A stretch of 64,000 nt of DNA from Cupriavidus sp. WKF15 (GCF_029278605.1 NZ_CP119572.1:2914001-2978000), one strand, 5' to 3'. Shown: positions 1 to 9,263, counted from the stretch's first letter. The notes: a model not told the origin generated them from the sequence alone. Numbers and translations are program-made.

Positions 1-1087
1 TGTAGTTGGTCTTGGGCATTTCGGCCAGGATGGCAGCCGGCTCGACCGAGTTGGCGCGCTTCATGGCGTCGACGATGACCATCACGGCGTCATACGTGAA
101 CGGTGCATAGATCTGCACCGGGGTGTTGAAGCGAGCCTGGTAGCGCTTCTCGAAGTCGGCGCCGTTCTCCATCTTCGACAGGGCCAGGCCTGCCTCGGAA
201 CAGATGATGTTGGACACGGCATCGCCGGCCAGTTCGGCCACCTTGTCGGTACAGACGCCATCACCGCCAACGATCTTGGACGAGATGCCCAGTTCCTTGG
301 CCTGCTTGGCGAACGGGCCGCCGGTGGCATCCATGCCGCCATACATGATGACGTCAGGCTTCTTGCCCTTGATCTTGGTCAGAATGGCCTTGAAGTCGGT
401 GGCCTTGTCGTTGGTGGCTTCGCGGGCCACCACGTTCACGCCAGCCGCCTTGGCGGTCTTCTCGAACTCGTCGGCCAGGCCCTTGCCGTAGGCGGTGGCA
501 TCGTCGACGATGGCCACGCTCTTGGCGTGCAGGCTCTTGGCGGCGTAGTTGGCCAGTGCCGGACCCTGCTGGGCATCGGTGGCAACCACGCGGTAGGTCG
601 TCTTGAAGCCTTGCTTGGTGTAGTCCGGGTTGGTCGACGACGGCGAAATCTGCACGATGCCGGCGTCACTGTAGATCTTGGAGGCCGGGATCGACACGCC
701 CGAGTTCAGGTGGCCGACCACTGCCGCAACCTTGGCGTCGACCAGCTTCTGCGCCACGGCCGTGCCGGTCTTCGGATCGCCGGCATCGTCTTCACCAATC
801 AGTTCCAGCTTGATCTTCTTGCCACCGATCTCGAGGCCGGTCTTGTTGACTTCTTCCACGGCAAGGCGGGCGCCGTTTTCGTTGTCCTTGCCAAGGTGGG
901 CGATACCGCCGGTCAGCGGTGCAGCATGGCCGATCTTGACTACGACTTCACCGCCACCCGCGGCCGGAGCCGTAGCGGCCGGAGCCGATGCCGACGGTTC
1001 AGCCGGCTTTTCTTCTTTCTTGCCGCAAGCTGCAACGAGCGCCACTGCGGCCGCAATCGGCAGAATCTTGGCAAACGAGATTTGCAT
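1..1087 (-). CDS. Branched-chain amino acid ABC transporter substrate-binding lipoprotein, 3' end cut by window edge
   Basis: Periplasmic type I binding protein of the Leu/Ile/Val family, which delivers amino acids or related ligands to an ABC importer. The first 362 residues are visible and the frame is open at base 2. The start is ATG at 1087, with AGGAG 7 nt upstream. The N-terminus is a lipoprotein signal ending in LVAAC (Cys21), followed by a low-complexity linker rich in Lys, Glu, Pro and Ala. The mature part opens with VVVKIGHAAPLTGGIAHLGK and contains GHLNSG and SPSSTNPDYT, typical of LivJ/LivK-like proteins. No permease or ATPase gene is visible on the upstream side, so it may be a solitary binding protein. 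The ligand cannot be told from sequence alone. Confidence 0.93.
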   Translation of the reverse strand, partial: MQISFAKILPIAAAVALVAACGKKEEKPAEPSASAPAATAPAAGGGEVVVKIGHAAPLTGGIAHLGKDNENGARLAVEEVNKTGLEIGGKKIKLELIGEDDAGDPKTGTAVAQKLVDAKVAAVVGHLNSGVSIPASKIYSDAGIVQISPSSTNPDYTKQGFKTTYRVVATDAQQGPALANYAAKSLHAKSVAIVDDATAYGKGLADEFEKTAKAAGVNVVAREATNDKATDFKAILTKIKGKKPDVIMYGGMDATGGPFAKQAKELGISSKIVGGDGVCTDKVAELAGDAVSNIICSEAGLALSKMENGADFEKRYQARFNTPVQIYAPFTYDAVMVIVDAMKRANSVEPAAILAEMPKTNY

Positions 1088-1183
1088 GAGTGATCTCCTA
1101 GGGATTCACAAAACAGGGATTTGCGACGCCTCCCGGACGTCTCCCCGTACCGCCTTTGTTTAGTTTCAATTTGAAACGCGCGC

Positions 1184-1211
1184 ATTGTATCCCCTTTCTT
1201 CGGCGATGCAA
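1184..1211 (-). promoter_or_regulatory. Candidate sigma-70 promoter of the binding-protein gene
   Basis: On the minus strand there is a TTGCAT (1211-1206), a 16-bp spacer and a TACAAT (1189-1184). The -10 matches consensus at 5 of 6 bases and the -35 at 3 of 6. It would give a leader of roughly 90 nt before the ATG at 1087. This is prediction only. Confidence 0.45.
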
Positions 1212-1255
1212 TACGCGACGCAACAACTTGGACGAATTACCCGCCAAATGAGCTA

Positions 1256-1291
1256 GGGAATTTCCCCAATGCACAAATTGGGGCAATTCCC
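1256..1291. repeat. Imperfect inverted repeat upstream of the binding-protein promoter
   Basis: The arms at 1256-1270 and 1277-1291 pair over 15 bp with one mismatch (GGGAATT then CCCCAAT on the left), with a 6-nt loop. It lies about 45 bp upstream of the -35 box. It has no T-tract, so it does not look like an intrinsic terminator. It could be an operator. Confidence 0.5.
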
Positions 1292-1462
1292 GACCATCTG
1301 GCGGGAACAGCACCATTACTTACAAGAATCGTGCCCGCTTCTATCTCCCATCGAAATACGCACGCCTGGTGCCACGCATAATCCATTCGTATTAATTAGG
1401 CGTTTCATACGAAAACCCCTGCACCGATCTCTAATGTGCAGAATGTAGCGCCGCACCATAAT

Positions 1463-1492
1463 AGGGAAAACCCCAGATACGGGGATTACCCT
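1463..1492. repeat. Second imperfect inverted repeat in the same intergenic region
   Basis: The half-sites AGGG-N4-CCCC (1463-1474) and GGGG-N4-CCCT (1481-1492) are mirror copies separated by 6 bp; the arms of 12 bp have two mismatches. This resembles a dimeric regulator site, but no regulator can be assigned. Confidence 0.35.
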
Positions 1493-1706
1493 GATTTGTC
1501 TGCTTGCCTCGACAGGTAAGTAATGGCTGCACCGAAAAGGGGCCTACTCTCGATTCGATTGCGATTATCGCTGTGACGATAAAAGCATCCGGCTAATCGG
1601 AGCGGAATGTCCGTGCGCCCGCGCACGCAAGGCGCGGGAACAGCAGGAACGGGAAGACAGGAAGACGGGAAATGGGCGCCGCAGAACGCAGCGCCAGCAA
1701 GGCAGG

Positions 1707-2681
1707 TCAGGCGGTGACGCCGACCGTGGTGGCGGCCTGCAGGCCGCGCGGAAGCGGAAAAGCCATGTTTTCTTCGATGCCAGCCAGGGCGCGCACGTGG
1801 CCGGCGCCGAGTTCACGCAGGCGGGCAACGATGGACTGCGCAAGTTCCTCGGGCGCCGAAGCCCCCGCTGTCAGGCCGATGCGTCGCTTGCCGGCGACCC
1901 ATTCCGGACGCACCTGCTCGGGCGCATCCACCATATAGGCCGGCACGCCCAGGCGCGCCGCCAGCTCGCGCAGCCGATTCGAGTTGGAACTGTTGGGGCT
2001 GCCCACCACGATCACGACTTCCACCTGGGGCGCCATGAACTTCACGGCATCCTGGCGGTTCTGCGTGGCATAGCAGATGTCCTGCTTCTTGGGCTCCCGG
2101 ATCATCGGGAAGCGCCCCTTCAGTGCCGCCACGATCTCGAGGGTCTCGTCCACGGACAGCGTGGTCTGCGTCACGTACGCAAGGCGTGCGGGGTCGGCCA
2201 CAACCAGCCCGGCGACGTCAGCCACAGACTCGACCAGCAGCATGCCGCCTTCGGCCTGCCCCATCGTGCCCTCGACCTCCGGATGTCCGCGGTGGCCGAT
2301 CATCACGATCTCGCAACCCTCCGTGCGCATCTTGCCGACTTCCACATGGACCTTGGTCACCAGCGGACACGTCGCGTCGAACACATTGAGGCCGCGGGCG
2401 GCGGCCTCGGCCCGGACGTCCTTGGACACCCCGTGGGCACTGAAGATGACAGTGGCGCCGGCCGGCACCTCGTCCAGCTCGTGCACGAACACAGCGCCCT
2501 TGCGGCGCAGGTCCGCCACGACATAGGCGTTGTGGACGATCTCGTGGCGCACGTAGATCGGCGCCCCGAAGCGCGCCAGCGCGCGCTCGACGATCTCGAT
2601 GGCCCGGTCGACGCCGGCGCAGAAGCCGCGCGGCTGCGCCATCAGGATCTCGGCATCGGGTGCGGTAGTCAGGTCAGGCAT
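1707..2681 (-). CDS. ispH: 4-hydroxy-3-methylbut-2-enyl diphosphate reductase
   Basis: IspH (LytB) catalyses the last step of the MEP isoprenoid pathway, reducing HMBPP to IPP and DMAPP with a 4Fe-4S cluster in the cytosol. The 324-aa protein carries the three cluster cysteines in GFCAGV (Cys21), DATCPLV (Cys105) and DICYATQ (Cys203). It also has the HPEVEG motif with the catalytic Glu (137), TQTTLS near 171 and the substrate-binding SPNSSNS. The length is normal for the family. It lies 28 bp downstream of slpA on the same strand, the conserved slpA-ispH arrangement. Its likely promoter lies upstream of slpA, which is now separated from it by a group II intron. The gene is essential in bacteria that rely on the MEP pathway. 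Confidence 0.97.
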   Translation of the reverse strand: MPDLTTAPDAEILMAQPRGFCAGVDRAIEIVERALARFGAPIYVRHEIVHNAYVVADLRRKGAVFVHELDEVPAGATVIFSAHGVSKDVRAEAAARGLNVFDATCPLVTKVHVEVGKMRTEGCEIVMIGHRGHPEVEGTMGQAEGGMLLVESVADVAGLVVADPARLAYVTQTTLSVDETLEIVAALKGRFPMIREPKKQDICYATQNRQDAVKFMAPQVEVVIVVGSPNSSNSNRLRELAARLGVPAYMVDAPEQVRPEWVAGKRRIGLTAGASAPEELAQSIVARLRELGAGHVRALAGIEENMAFPLPRGLQAATTVGVTA

Positions 2682-2709
2682 GCTGCAATGTCAGGACAGG
2701 TGAGCGCAA

Positions 2710-3198
2710 TCAGAGGATCCCGATCAGCTGCACGTCGAACAGGATGGTCTGCCCGGCCAGCGGATGGTTGAAATCGAACAGCGCCGCAGTGTCGCCGATC
2801 TCCTTGAGGACGCCCGCGTACTTGCCGCCGCCGGGCGCGTTGAACTCCACCAGGTCGCCCGGACTGTAGTCTTCCTCGAACGAACTGTTCTCGCGCAGCG
2901 TGGCAAGCGAGACCCACTGCAGCAGTTCCGGATTGCGCGGACCGAACGCCTGCTCGGGTGCCAGGCGGTAGGTCATGCGCTCGCCCTCGGGCATGCCGAG
3001 CAGCGCCTGCTCCAGGGTCGGGGCAAACTGTCCCTGGCCAAGCAACAGCGTGGCGGGCTTGTCCTCGAACGTGCTGACAACTTCGGTGCCGTTTTCGAGA
3101 GAGAGGCTGTAGTGGAGGGTCAGGAAGGAGTCAGCCTGGACCGTCTTGCGGCCAGTTGTGCCGCCGTCGGCTTCCGACGCAAATGTTTGCAAATTCAT
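2710..3198 (-). CDS. slpA: FKBP-type peptidyl-prolyl cis-trans isomerase, SlpA/FkpB type
   Basis: A cytosolic FKBP-like prolyl isomerase/chaperone of 162 aa, SlyD-like but without the His-rich metal tail. The FKBP fold is seen from LTLHYSLSLENGTEVVSTF (about residue 27) through GQGQFAPTLEQALLGMPEGE, with an insert-in-flap region rich in acidic residues (NSSFEEDYSPGDLVEF). It ends with GQTILFDVQLIGIL. The start is ATG at 3198, with no good Shine-Dalgarno sequence ahead of it. The 3' end of a group II intron lies only 15 nt upstream, so the native leader has been split. It is presumably cotranscribed with ispH. Confidence 0.92.
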   Translation of the reverse strand: MNLQTFASEADGGTTGRKTVQADSFLTLHYSLSLENGTEVVSTFEDKPATLLLGQGQFAPTLEQALLGMPEGERMTYRLAPEQAFGPRNPELLQWVSLATLRENSSFEEDYSPGDLVEFNAPGGGKYAGVLKEIGDTAALFDFNHPLAGQTILFDVQLIGIL

Positions 3199-3254
3199 GG
3201 GTGATCAACCGAGGTAGGGTAGGAGCAGGCCATCGCTGGCCCACTCCCCCCTAA

Positions 3255-3288
3255 GAACCGTACGTGCGGGTTTCCCCGCATACGGCTC
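3255..3288 (-). ncRNA. Group II intron domain V (catalytic hairpin), intron 1
   Basis: A 34-nt hairpin on the minus strand: GAGCCGTATGCG, a GGGGAAACCC apex region, then GCACGTACGGTTC. It matches the consensus domain V of IIB-like/chloroplast-like bacterial introns, including the AGC catalytic triad. It diagnoses the intron and fixes the 3' end to within a few bases. Confidence 0.92.
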
Positions 3289-3308
3289 AAGCCTTCACAA
3301 AAATACCA

Positions 3309-5012
3309 TCAAATCGGTGGCACCGGCTTTACAACAGAAAGCCCGTGGTTATGCACTTGGACGTGACAGCTTGGATGCAGCAGCACGCGGTTCCTCAGAC
3401 CATCGGAGCCACCGCGTACGCGGTACTCGATGTGGTGGTCATGCCACCCAGTGTCCTTGGTCATCTTGCACTGACACAGAGCACACAAGCCTCGCTGGGA
3501 CATGTACAGCTTGATCCACTGCTTTCGGTGCGCCATGCTGTCAAGCAGCCGTTCCTGTCGCAATGTTTCACCATACACCTCCTGCGCCGGATCAAAAGGG
3601 TTGTAATCCCCTCTGACCTTCTTGTGCCTTTGGATGGGCGTGCTCGCGAGCGAGTACAACTCAACCCATACCTCACTGTCGACATCTTTCACTATTGTGG
3701 TGCCAAACACCCAGCTGCGCTGACCGACTGAGCTGAAGTACTTCTTCCGCACCCAATCCGCCCTCTTGCCTGGATGTCGCCGCTTGGCCCACCGCCATAG
3801 GGCACGAAACATGTCGTGCCCCAAACGGTTGAAAGCCGCCTTCGCCACTACGGCGCGGTGGTACTGCGCCCAACCTCTTAGCATCGGGTTCAGCAGTCGA
3901 ATCAGCTCTGACTGCTTCACCGTCTTGTTGGCACTGATGACATCCTTCACCTTGCGGTAGAACGTCTGCACGTTCTTTCTACTCGGCTTGATGAGCAGTG
4001 TTCCGGAGTACTTCCGGAAGTTCCACCCAAGAAAGTCAAAGCCGTCGGCTATGTTGATGATCCGCGTTTTCTCCGTTGATAGCGTCAGCCCTCGTACCGC
4101 TAGGAACTGCTCCACCCACGGCTTCACCTCGTTTTGTAGGATCTCAGGCGTAGTGCCCGTGATCACGAAGTCGTCCGCATAGCGCACAACATTCACCTTC
4201 AGCTTCCGCGTTTTGGCGACCCCCAGTTTCTTCTCGAAGGAAGCAACCAGTTGTCGTTCCAACCCGTTCAGCGCCACGTTTGCCAGAGTCGGGGAGATGA
4301 TTCCTCCCTGCGGTGTTCCGGCTTCGGTCGCCTGAAACTGGCCCTGAAATACCACGCCAGCCTTCAGCCACTTGCGGAGGATGACTCTGTCCATCGGGAC
4401 ATTGCGCTCCAGCCAGTCGTGACTGATATGGTCAAAGCAACTTTTGATATCCGCCTCCAGTATCCATTGGGCTGAGTGCCCTCTGGACAGGTTGACGAAC
4501 AGCTGTGACATGGCATCCGCCGTGGAACGATTGATCCGGAACCCATAAGAGTTCGGATCGCTCGTCCCTTCGGACACCGGCTCCAGCGCCAGCAGGTGCA
4601 AAGCCTGCATGGCTCGATCCAACATGGTCGGAATGCCTAGTGGGCGTTCCTTCCCGTTGGCCTTAGGAATAAAGACCCGCCGCAATGGCAATGGCCTGTA
4701 CCCTCGGCGCTTCAACCGCCCGATGGCTTCCCACCGGACTTCAGGCGAGTCCCACAGTTCGCGATCGACGCCTGCCGTTCGCTTACCTTGGTTCTCCGTC
4801 ACTCGCTTTACCGCCGATGCCTTGGCGGAAAACGAGCGGGTCAGAGACCGTTGCAAGGCTTTCACCCTGCGCCAGTCCCCTTCCTGTGTTGCCTTCGCAA
4901 TTCGAATCTGCATTGCCCGGACGTTCCGTTCCACTTGGCGCCAATTGATGGCATCCCAGCGTAGCGGTGCGCCGGAGAGCGCAGATTCATCCTCACGGAT
5001 AAATGCTTCCAT
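3309..5012 (-). CDS. ltrA: Group II intron-encoded reverse transcriptase/maturase with HNH endonuclease
   Basis: A 567-aa multifunctional protein that aids intron splicing and retrohoming. It has an N-terminal RT0/RT region (NVRAMQIRIAKA, then FIPKANGKERPLGIPTMLDR near 114-133), palm motifs DIKSCFDHI (188-196), GTPQGGIISPTLANV (232-246) and the catalytic YADD at 278-281. A maturase/X domain follows (LLNPMLRGWAQYHR). The C-terminal HNH nuclease has paired cysteines (CALCQCKM), DHHIEYR, and LLHPSCHVQVH. All catalytic residues are present and there is no frameshift, so the element may be mobile. The start is ATG at 5012, with GGAGAGCAGC just upstream. The protein type suggests the chloroplast-like class, but this was not tested by phylogeny. 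Confidence 0.95.
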   Translation of the reverse strand: MEAFIREDESALSGAPLRWDAINWRQVERNVRAMQIRIAKATQEGDWRRVKALQRSLTRSFSAKASAVKRVTENQGKRTAGVDRELWDSPEVRWEAIGRLKRRGYRPLPLRRVFIPKANGKERPLGIPTMLDRAMQALHLLALEPVSEGTSDPNSYGFRINRSTADAMSQLFVNLSRGHSAQWILEADIKSCFDHISHDWLERNVPMDRVILRKWLKAGVVFQGQFQATEAGTPQGGIISPTLANVALNGLERQLVASFEKKLGVAKTRKLKVNVVRYADDFVITGTTPEILQNEVKPWVEQFLAVRGLTLSTEKTRIINIADGFDFLGWNFRKYSGTLLIKPSRKNVQTFYRKVKDVISANKTVKQSELIRLLNPMLRGWAQYHRAVVAKAAFNRLGHDMFRALWRWAKRRHPGKRADWVRKKYFSSVGQRSWVFGTTIVKDVDSEVWVELYSLASTPIQRHKKVRGDYNPFDPAQEVYGETLRQERLLDSMAHRKQWIKLYMSQRGLCALCQCKMTKDTGWHDHHIEYRVRGGSDGLRNRVLLHPSCHVQVHNHGLSVVKPVPPI

Positions 5013-6102
5013 GCTGCTCTCCTATCTTGAGGTCTTCCCCCAAAACGCAGAGACAACATGCCCCCTGAAGGGCATATTGCCCCTCAGGGGAAGAAATTTC
5101 GGTTTCAAGCGGGTTAGCCAGTCGTCCTGCGACGAAAGACCAGTTGGAAGTCTGCCCGCTTTCGCGTGAGGTGATGTTTCAACCCCTATCCGAATCATTA
5201 CAACCCGGCGTTCGCTTTCTCCAACCTCCCATACCCGCACAGCCAACAGCGTTCCTTACGGTCCGCCTGCCTGAGCCGCACTGCGCCCGGGCAGCCATAC
5301 GGGCTTACCACGTTCCCTGCACGCTACAAGACCGGGTTAGGGTCTGCCTCTTCGCCGATGGTCTAGTGACGACGTGCTCCGAATGTCCAGCGGAGCAACC
5401 GACCAAATACCGTTTGGTTAGTGCCTGTCAGCAGCTTTGGCACCGCAATACTCACGACGTTTATCAGCAGTTCACTTCCGTTACCCATACCAGTCAGCCT
5501 AGCTCCTCGACCCCATGGCTGCTTGGAGCCTCTACCGGAAGACCTCACGGTCCTCTGGCACCCTTACGGGGGCTACATTGTCAGGAGAGCTTCATACCCC
5601 ACCGTTACCAGTGACGCATGTCTCCCTAGGCTACTGCTAGTCGCATAGCAGGTTCTCTATCAAAGCGCCCTCGCGGACGTGTTTGACCGAACCATAGCGT
5701 GCAGAGCTTTCGCTTCGCCTGAACCCTACCTGCCGGCCCACCTGGACCGGAAATGCAAATGCTCCGCCTTGTGGGCAGAAGACATTCGCCCACTTGGCGT
5801 TTGGTGGCCAACGGGGCCACGTTCAAACTTGATGCCTGACTTCGGCATGTAAAGCCATTGCCCCCTCTAGAGAGTGGACAAAGCCACGCCCAAGGGCGTG
5901 GTTCGCGCCTTTGGGCGGGCACTGGCTGGTAAGCCAGTACTGCAAGCAACGCTTCTCAGACAACTCTGAAAAGTGAGCAGGCGCTAGCGGCGTAAGCTAT
6001 GGTGGGCTTCGTTTCACTAGCATGTGGGAGTACTCTCCCAGGGTCGATGCGTCTAACGTGACGCGGACGGACACGAGTGTGCGTGTCGCACGAACAACCC
6101 GT

Positions 6103-6108
6103 ATTGTA
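6103..6108 (-). promoter_or_regulatory. Possible -10 box of slpA-ispH, left outside the intron
   Basis: TACAAT on the minus strand, 11 bp upstream of the intron 5' boundary. With the intron removed it would lie 26 nt before the slpA ATG, a sensible distance. No good -35 is seen in the GC-rich stretch upstream. The implied transcription start (about 6096) would leave only about 5 nt of exon before the intron. Confidence 0.35.
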
Positions 6109-6183
6109 TTCGACTGGGCTGCCGCCCGCCCTGCCGATCCACCCCTGCCTTGCCCGGGCTCACCGCCCGGAGACTCCTGAGAC

Positions 6184-6870
6184 ATGAGCATCACAAACTG
6201 GCCCGCTTGCGAGCGGCCTCGAGAAAAACTGCAGGAGTGCGGCGCCGCCGCCCTGTCCGATGCTGAGCTGCTGGCCGTGTTCCTGCGCGTCGGTGCAACC
6301 GGCAAGAGCGCAGTGGAGCTGGCGCGCGACCTGATGGTCCGTTTCGGCTCGCTGACACGCCTGTTTTCGGCCGATGCCCGCGCAGTCCTGGACATGCGGG
6401 GCATGGGCGAAGCCAAGTTCACTCAGCTGCAGGCGGTGCCCGAACTGGCGCGGCGCATGCTGGCCGAGTCACTGCAGCTGCCGCGCGGCCTGGATTCGCC
6501 CGCCGCGGTACGGAGCTATCTGCGCCTGACGCTGGCCCCGCTGGCACATGAGGTCTTCCTCTGCCTGTTCCTCGACACGCGCAATCGCATGATCGCAACC
6601 GAGGAACTATTCCGCGGCACGCTTAACCAGACGACCGTCTATCCGCGCGAGGTGGCACGCCGGGCGCTGGCGCACAACGCAGCCAGCGTCATCGTGGCGC
6701 ACAACCACCCTTCCGGCTGCTGCACGCCGAGCCAGAGCGACCTGCAGATGACCCGACTGCTGGCGCGGGCGCTGGAGCTGATCGATGTACGGCTGCTCGA
6801 TCACTTCGTCGTAGCGGGCACCGATGTCCACTCCTTCGCCGAGCACGGCCAACTGAAGACCATCACGTGA
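6184..6870 (+). CDS. radC: RadC family JAB/MPN domain protein
   Basis: A 228-aa RadC homologue. An N-terminal helix-hairpin-helix-like part ([13 protein letters not shown] and [14 protein letters not shown]) precedes a JAB/MPN metal-binding domain. That domain carries HNHPSG (173-178) and the following Asp (186), the expected zinc ligands. Despite its name, a role in DNA repair is not established for the family. It is divergent from slpA-ispH. Its upstream region was altered by the group II intron, whose end lies only 92 bp before the ATG. GGAG sits about 13 nt upstream of the start, a weak ribosome site. Confidence 0.93.
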   Translation: MSITNWPACERPREKLQECGAAALSDAELLAVFLRVGATGKSAVELARDLMVRFGSLTRLFSADARAVLDMRGMGEAKFTQLQAVPELARRMLAESLQLPRGLDSPAAVRSYLRLTLAPLAHEVFLCLFLDTRNRMIATEELFRGTLNQTTVYPREVARRALAHNAASVIVAHNHPSGCCTPSQSDLQMTRLLARALELIDVRLLDHFVVAGTDVHSFAEHGQLKTIT

Positions 6871-6918
6871 CGTCAACGGCACGACGAGGCCGCATACAAC
6901 GCCAGAGTGCAGAAGGCA

Positions 6919-6948
6919 TTGATCAGCAGGTGGTTTCCAGTCTATAAT
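6919..6948 (+). promoter_or_regulatory. Sigma-70 promoter of rpmB-rpmG
   Basis: TTGATC (6919-6924), an 18-bp spacer and a perfect TATAAT (6943-6948). It predicts a leader of about 95 nt before the rpmB ATG at 7050. Confidence 0.65.
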
Positions 6949-7049
6949 GCCCGTTTTGCTGAAGTCTCATCCGCTGCAGTCCGGGCCCGCGCGCCTTTTG
7001 TTGATCTGTTGCGAACATTGTCCACGAATAGAAGAGTTAGGAGTGCTTC

Positions 7050-7283
7050 ATGGCACGCGTCTGTCAAGTGACCGGGAAAGCGCCGATGGTCGGCAACAAC
7101 GTTTCCCACGCAAACAACAAGACCAAGCGCCGTTTTCTGCCCAACCTGCAGAATCGTCGTTTCTTTGTTGAATCGGAAAACCGCTGGGTGAGCCTGCGCG
7201 TCTCGAACGCCGGCCTGCGCCTGATCGACAAGAAAGGCATCGACTCCGTGCTCGCCGATCTGCGCGCACGTGGCGAAGTCTAA
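7050..7283 (+). CDS. rpmB: 50S ribosomal protein L28
   Basis: L28 of the large ribosomal subunit, 77 aa, full length. It starts [20 protein letters not shown], the family signature, and continues with [11 protein letters not shown] and [13 protein letters not shown]. The Shine-Dalgarno sequence AGGAG lies 7 nt before the ATG. It forms an operon with rpmG, 13 bp downstream, the usual order. The Cys-rich zinc-binding form is absent: only one Cys is seen. Confidence 0.98.
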   Translation: MARVCQVTGKAPMVGNNVSHANNKTKRRFLPNLQNRRFFVESENRWVSLRVSNAGLRLIDKKGIDSVLADLRARGEV

Positions 7284-7296
7284 TTAGGAGTACATC

Positions 7297-7467
7297 ATGG
7301 CAAGCAAGGGCGGCCGCGACAAGATCAAGCTGGAATCGACCGCAGGTACGGGTCATTTCTACACCACCACCAAGAACAAGCGCACCATGCCGGAAAAGAT
7401 GGAGATCATGAAGTTTGATCCCGTCGCCCGCAAGCACGTCGCTTACAAGGAAACCAAGATCAAGTAA
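7297..7467 (+). CDS. rpmG: 50S ribosomal protein L33
   Basis: L33 of the large ribosomal subunit, 56 aa. It reads [20 protein letters not shown] and then [20 protein letters not shown], ending in KETKIK. It lacks the zinc-binding CxxC pairs, so it is the Cys-minus type common in proteobacteria. The ATG is preceded by TTAGGAGTACATC. It is the second gene of the rpmB operon and is followed by an intrinsic terminator. Confidence 0.98.
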   Translation: MASKGGRDKIKLESTAGTGHFYTTTKNKRTMPEKMEIMKFDPVARKHVAYKETKIK

Positions 7468-7490
7468 TTGATCCACGGTTTCAGCCAGAA

Positions 7491-7519
7491 GGCCCCGCAG
7501 ATGCGGGGCTTTTTGTTTT
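7491..7519 (+). terminator. Intrinsic terminator of rpmB-rpmG
   Basis: An 8-bp perfect stem GCCCCGCA / TGCGGGGC with a 2-nt loop, followed by TTTTTGTTTT. It lies 24 bp after the rpmG stop. Confidence 0.9.
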
Positions 7520-7676
7520 GTGGCGTCAACGCAGCTTATGGCAGGTACCACGAGCCACCACGGGCAGATTGACCCCTGCGACAGCGACGGCGCTGATGCG
7601 TGAGGGCAAACCGGGGTGTAGACTTTCCAGCTTTCCCCCCCATATGCCGCGCCCTTACGCGGGCACTTCCTGCACC

Positions 7677-9263
7677 ATGAACTTCGACGTCGCCATCGTA
7701 GGCAGCGGGCTGGCCGGTCTCACGGTCGCGCTGCAACTGGCCGACACCCACCGGGTTGTCATTCTCAGCAAGCGCGCCATGACACATGGCGCAAGCGATT
7801 GGGCCCAGGGCGGCATAGCCGCGGTGCTCGACTCAAACGACAGCCACGACGAGCACACGCAGGACACGCTCGTCGCCGGTGCAGGTCTCTGCGATGAAGA
7901 GGCAACGCGTTTTATCGTGGAGCATGGACGGGAAGCCATCCAGTGGCTGATTGATCGCGGCGTGCCGTTCACCAAGGACGAGCAGGCAGAACTCGGCTAT
8001 CACCTGACGCGCGAAGGCGGGCACAGCCGGCGCCGTATCATCCACGCCGCCGACGCGACCGGCCATGCCGTGGTCAGCACGCTGTCGGAGCAGGCCCGCC
8101 AGCACCCGAACATCACGATCCTGGAAGACCAGTTCGCGATCGACCTGATCACGTCGCGTAAGCTCGGATTGCCCGGCAACCGCTGCTACGGCCTGTACGT
8201 GCTCGACGACAGCACCGGAGAGGTGCGCACCATTACCGCAACGCACACGGTGCTGGCCGCAGGCGGTGCCGGCAAGGTCTACCTGTACACCACCAACCCG
8301 GACACGGCCACCGGCGATGGCATTGCCATGGCATGGCGTGCGGGCTGCAGGGTGTCGAACATGGAGTTCATCCAGTTCCATCCGACCTGCCTGTACCACC
8401 CCTATGCCAAGTCCTTCCTGATCTCGGAAGCCGTGCGTGGCGAAGGCGGGCTGCTGAAGCTGCCGGACGGCACCCGCTTTATGCCGGAACACGACGAACG
8501 CGCCGAACTGGCACCGCGCGACGTGGTGGCGCGCGCGATCGACTTCGAGATGAAAAAGCGCGGGCTGGATTGCGTCTACCTCGACATCACGCACCAGCCT
8601 GAGGCCTTCCTCAAGGAACATTTCCCCACTATCCACGCGCGCTGCCTGGAGTTGGGCATCGACATCGCACGCGAGCCGATCCCGGTGGTGCCGGCCGCCC
8701 ACTACACGTGCGGCGGCGTAGTGACCGATACTTCGGGCCGCACCGATATCGGCAATCTCTACGCCGTGGGCGAAACCGCCTGCACGGGCCTGCATGGCGC
8801 CAACCGGCTGGCATCGAACTCCCTGCTCGAGTGCATGGTGATCGGCCGCGCCGCCGCCAACGACATTGCAGGCCAGGACAAGGCCGGATTGCCGGACCTT
8901 GCACTGCCGGCCTGGGATGAGAGCCGCGTCTCCGACGCCGACGAGGAAGTCGTGGTCTCCCACAACTGGGACGAGCTGCGCCGCATGATGTGGAACTACG
9001 TCGGCATCGTGCGCACCAGCAAGCGGCTGGAGCGTGCGCAGCACCGCATCCGCCTGCTGCGCGAGGAGATCGCCGAGTACTATGCGAACTTCCGCGTCAC
9101 GCGCGACCTGCTCGAACTGCGCAATCTGGTCGAGGTCGCCTCGCTGATCGTGGACAGCGCATATTCGCGCCACGAAAGCCGCGGGCTGCATTTCAGCCGC
9201 GACTATCCGGAAACCCTGCCGAAGGCCCTGCCCACCGTCATGCAGCCGGCGCGCAAGCGCTGA
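7677..9263 (+). CDS. nadB: L-aspartate oxidase
   Basis: NadB oxidises L-aspartate to iminoaspartate with FAD, the first step of de novo NAD synthesis. The protein is 528 aa. The N-terminal Rossmann motif is VGSGLAGL (residues 8-15). [12 protein letters not shown], the [16 protein letters not shown] active-site segment, [10 protein letters not shown] and a C-terminal [19 protein letters not shown]-binding block follow. ATG 7677 was chosen because the FAD-binding strand MNFDVAIVG begins there; the frame stays open upstream without family similarity. It faces nadC and nadA, which complete the quinolinate branch. Only 20 bp separate its stop from a group IIC intron. Confidence 0.96.
   Translation: MNFDVAIVGSGLAGLTVALQLADTHRVVILSKRAMTHGASDWAQGGIAAVLDSNDSHDEHTQDTLVAGAGLCDEEATRFIVEHGREAIQWLIDRGVPFTKDEQAELGYHLTREGGHSRRRIIHAADATGHAVVSTLSEQARQHPNITILEDQFAIDLITSRKLGLPGNRCYGLYVLDDSTGEVRTITATHTVLAAGGAGKVYLYTTNPDTATGDGIAMAWRAGCRVSNMEFIQFHPTCLYHPYAKSFLISEAVRGEGGLLKLPDGTRFMPEHDERAELAPRDVVARAIDFEMKKRGLDCVYLDITHQPEAFLKEHFPTIHARCLELGIDIAREPIPVVPAAHYTCGGVVTDTSGRTDIGNLYAVGETACTGLHGANRLASNSLLECMVIGRAAANDIAGQDKAGLPDLALPAWDESRVSDADEEVVVSHNWDELRRMMWNYVGIVRTSKRLERAQHRIRLLREEIAEYYANFRVTRDLLELRNLVEVASLIVDSAYSRHESRGLHFSRDYPETLPKALPTVMQPARKR

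Larger units (their letters stand above)
1088..1706. other. 619-bp intergenic region between ispH and the binding-protein gene
   Basis: I see no convincing gene here. The region is clearly less GC-rich than its neighbours, as expected for a regulatory region. It holds a candidate promoter for the binding-protein gene at 1184-1211 and two imperfect inverted repeats at 1256-1291 and 1463-1492. No U-tailed terminator was found after ispH. Confidence 0.7.
3214..6091 (-). mobile_element. Complete group II intron (HNH-type) in the slpA-radC intergenic region
   Basis: The intron spans about 2.88 kb on the minus strand. The 3' end is well supported: domain V at 3255-3288 matches the canonical GAGCCGTATGCG / CGCACGTACGGTTC hairpin. 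A domain VI-like stem with a bulged A follows, then a terminal AC at 3214. The 5' end is placed at GTGCGAC starting at 6091, the usual GUGYG boundary. Other GTGCG strings exist at about 5280 and 5238, so this end is less certain. The roughly 1.08-kb 5' region is long for such an intron but looks structured throughout. The encoded protein is at 3309-5012 in domain IV. No IBS/EBS pairing was confirmed. Confidence 0.85.

Noticed and set aside
5013..6091. Several short open frames in the 5' part of intron 1
   Set aside because: This is structured intron RNA (domains I-IV); the frames have no family similarity and no ribosome sites.
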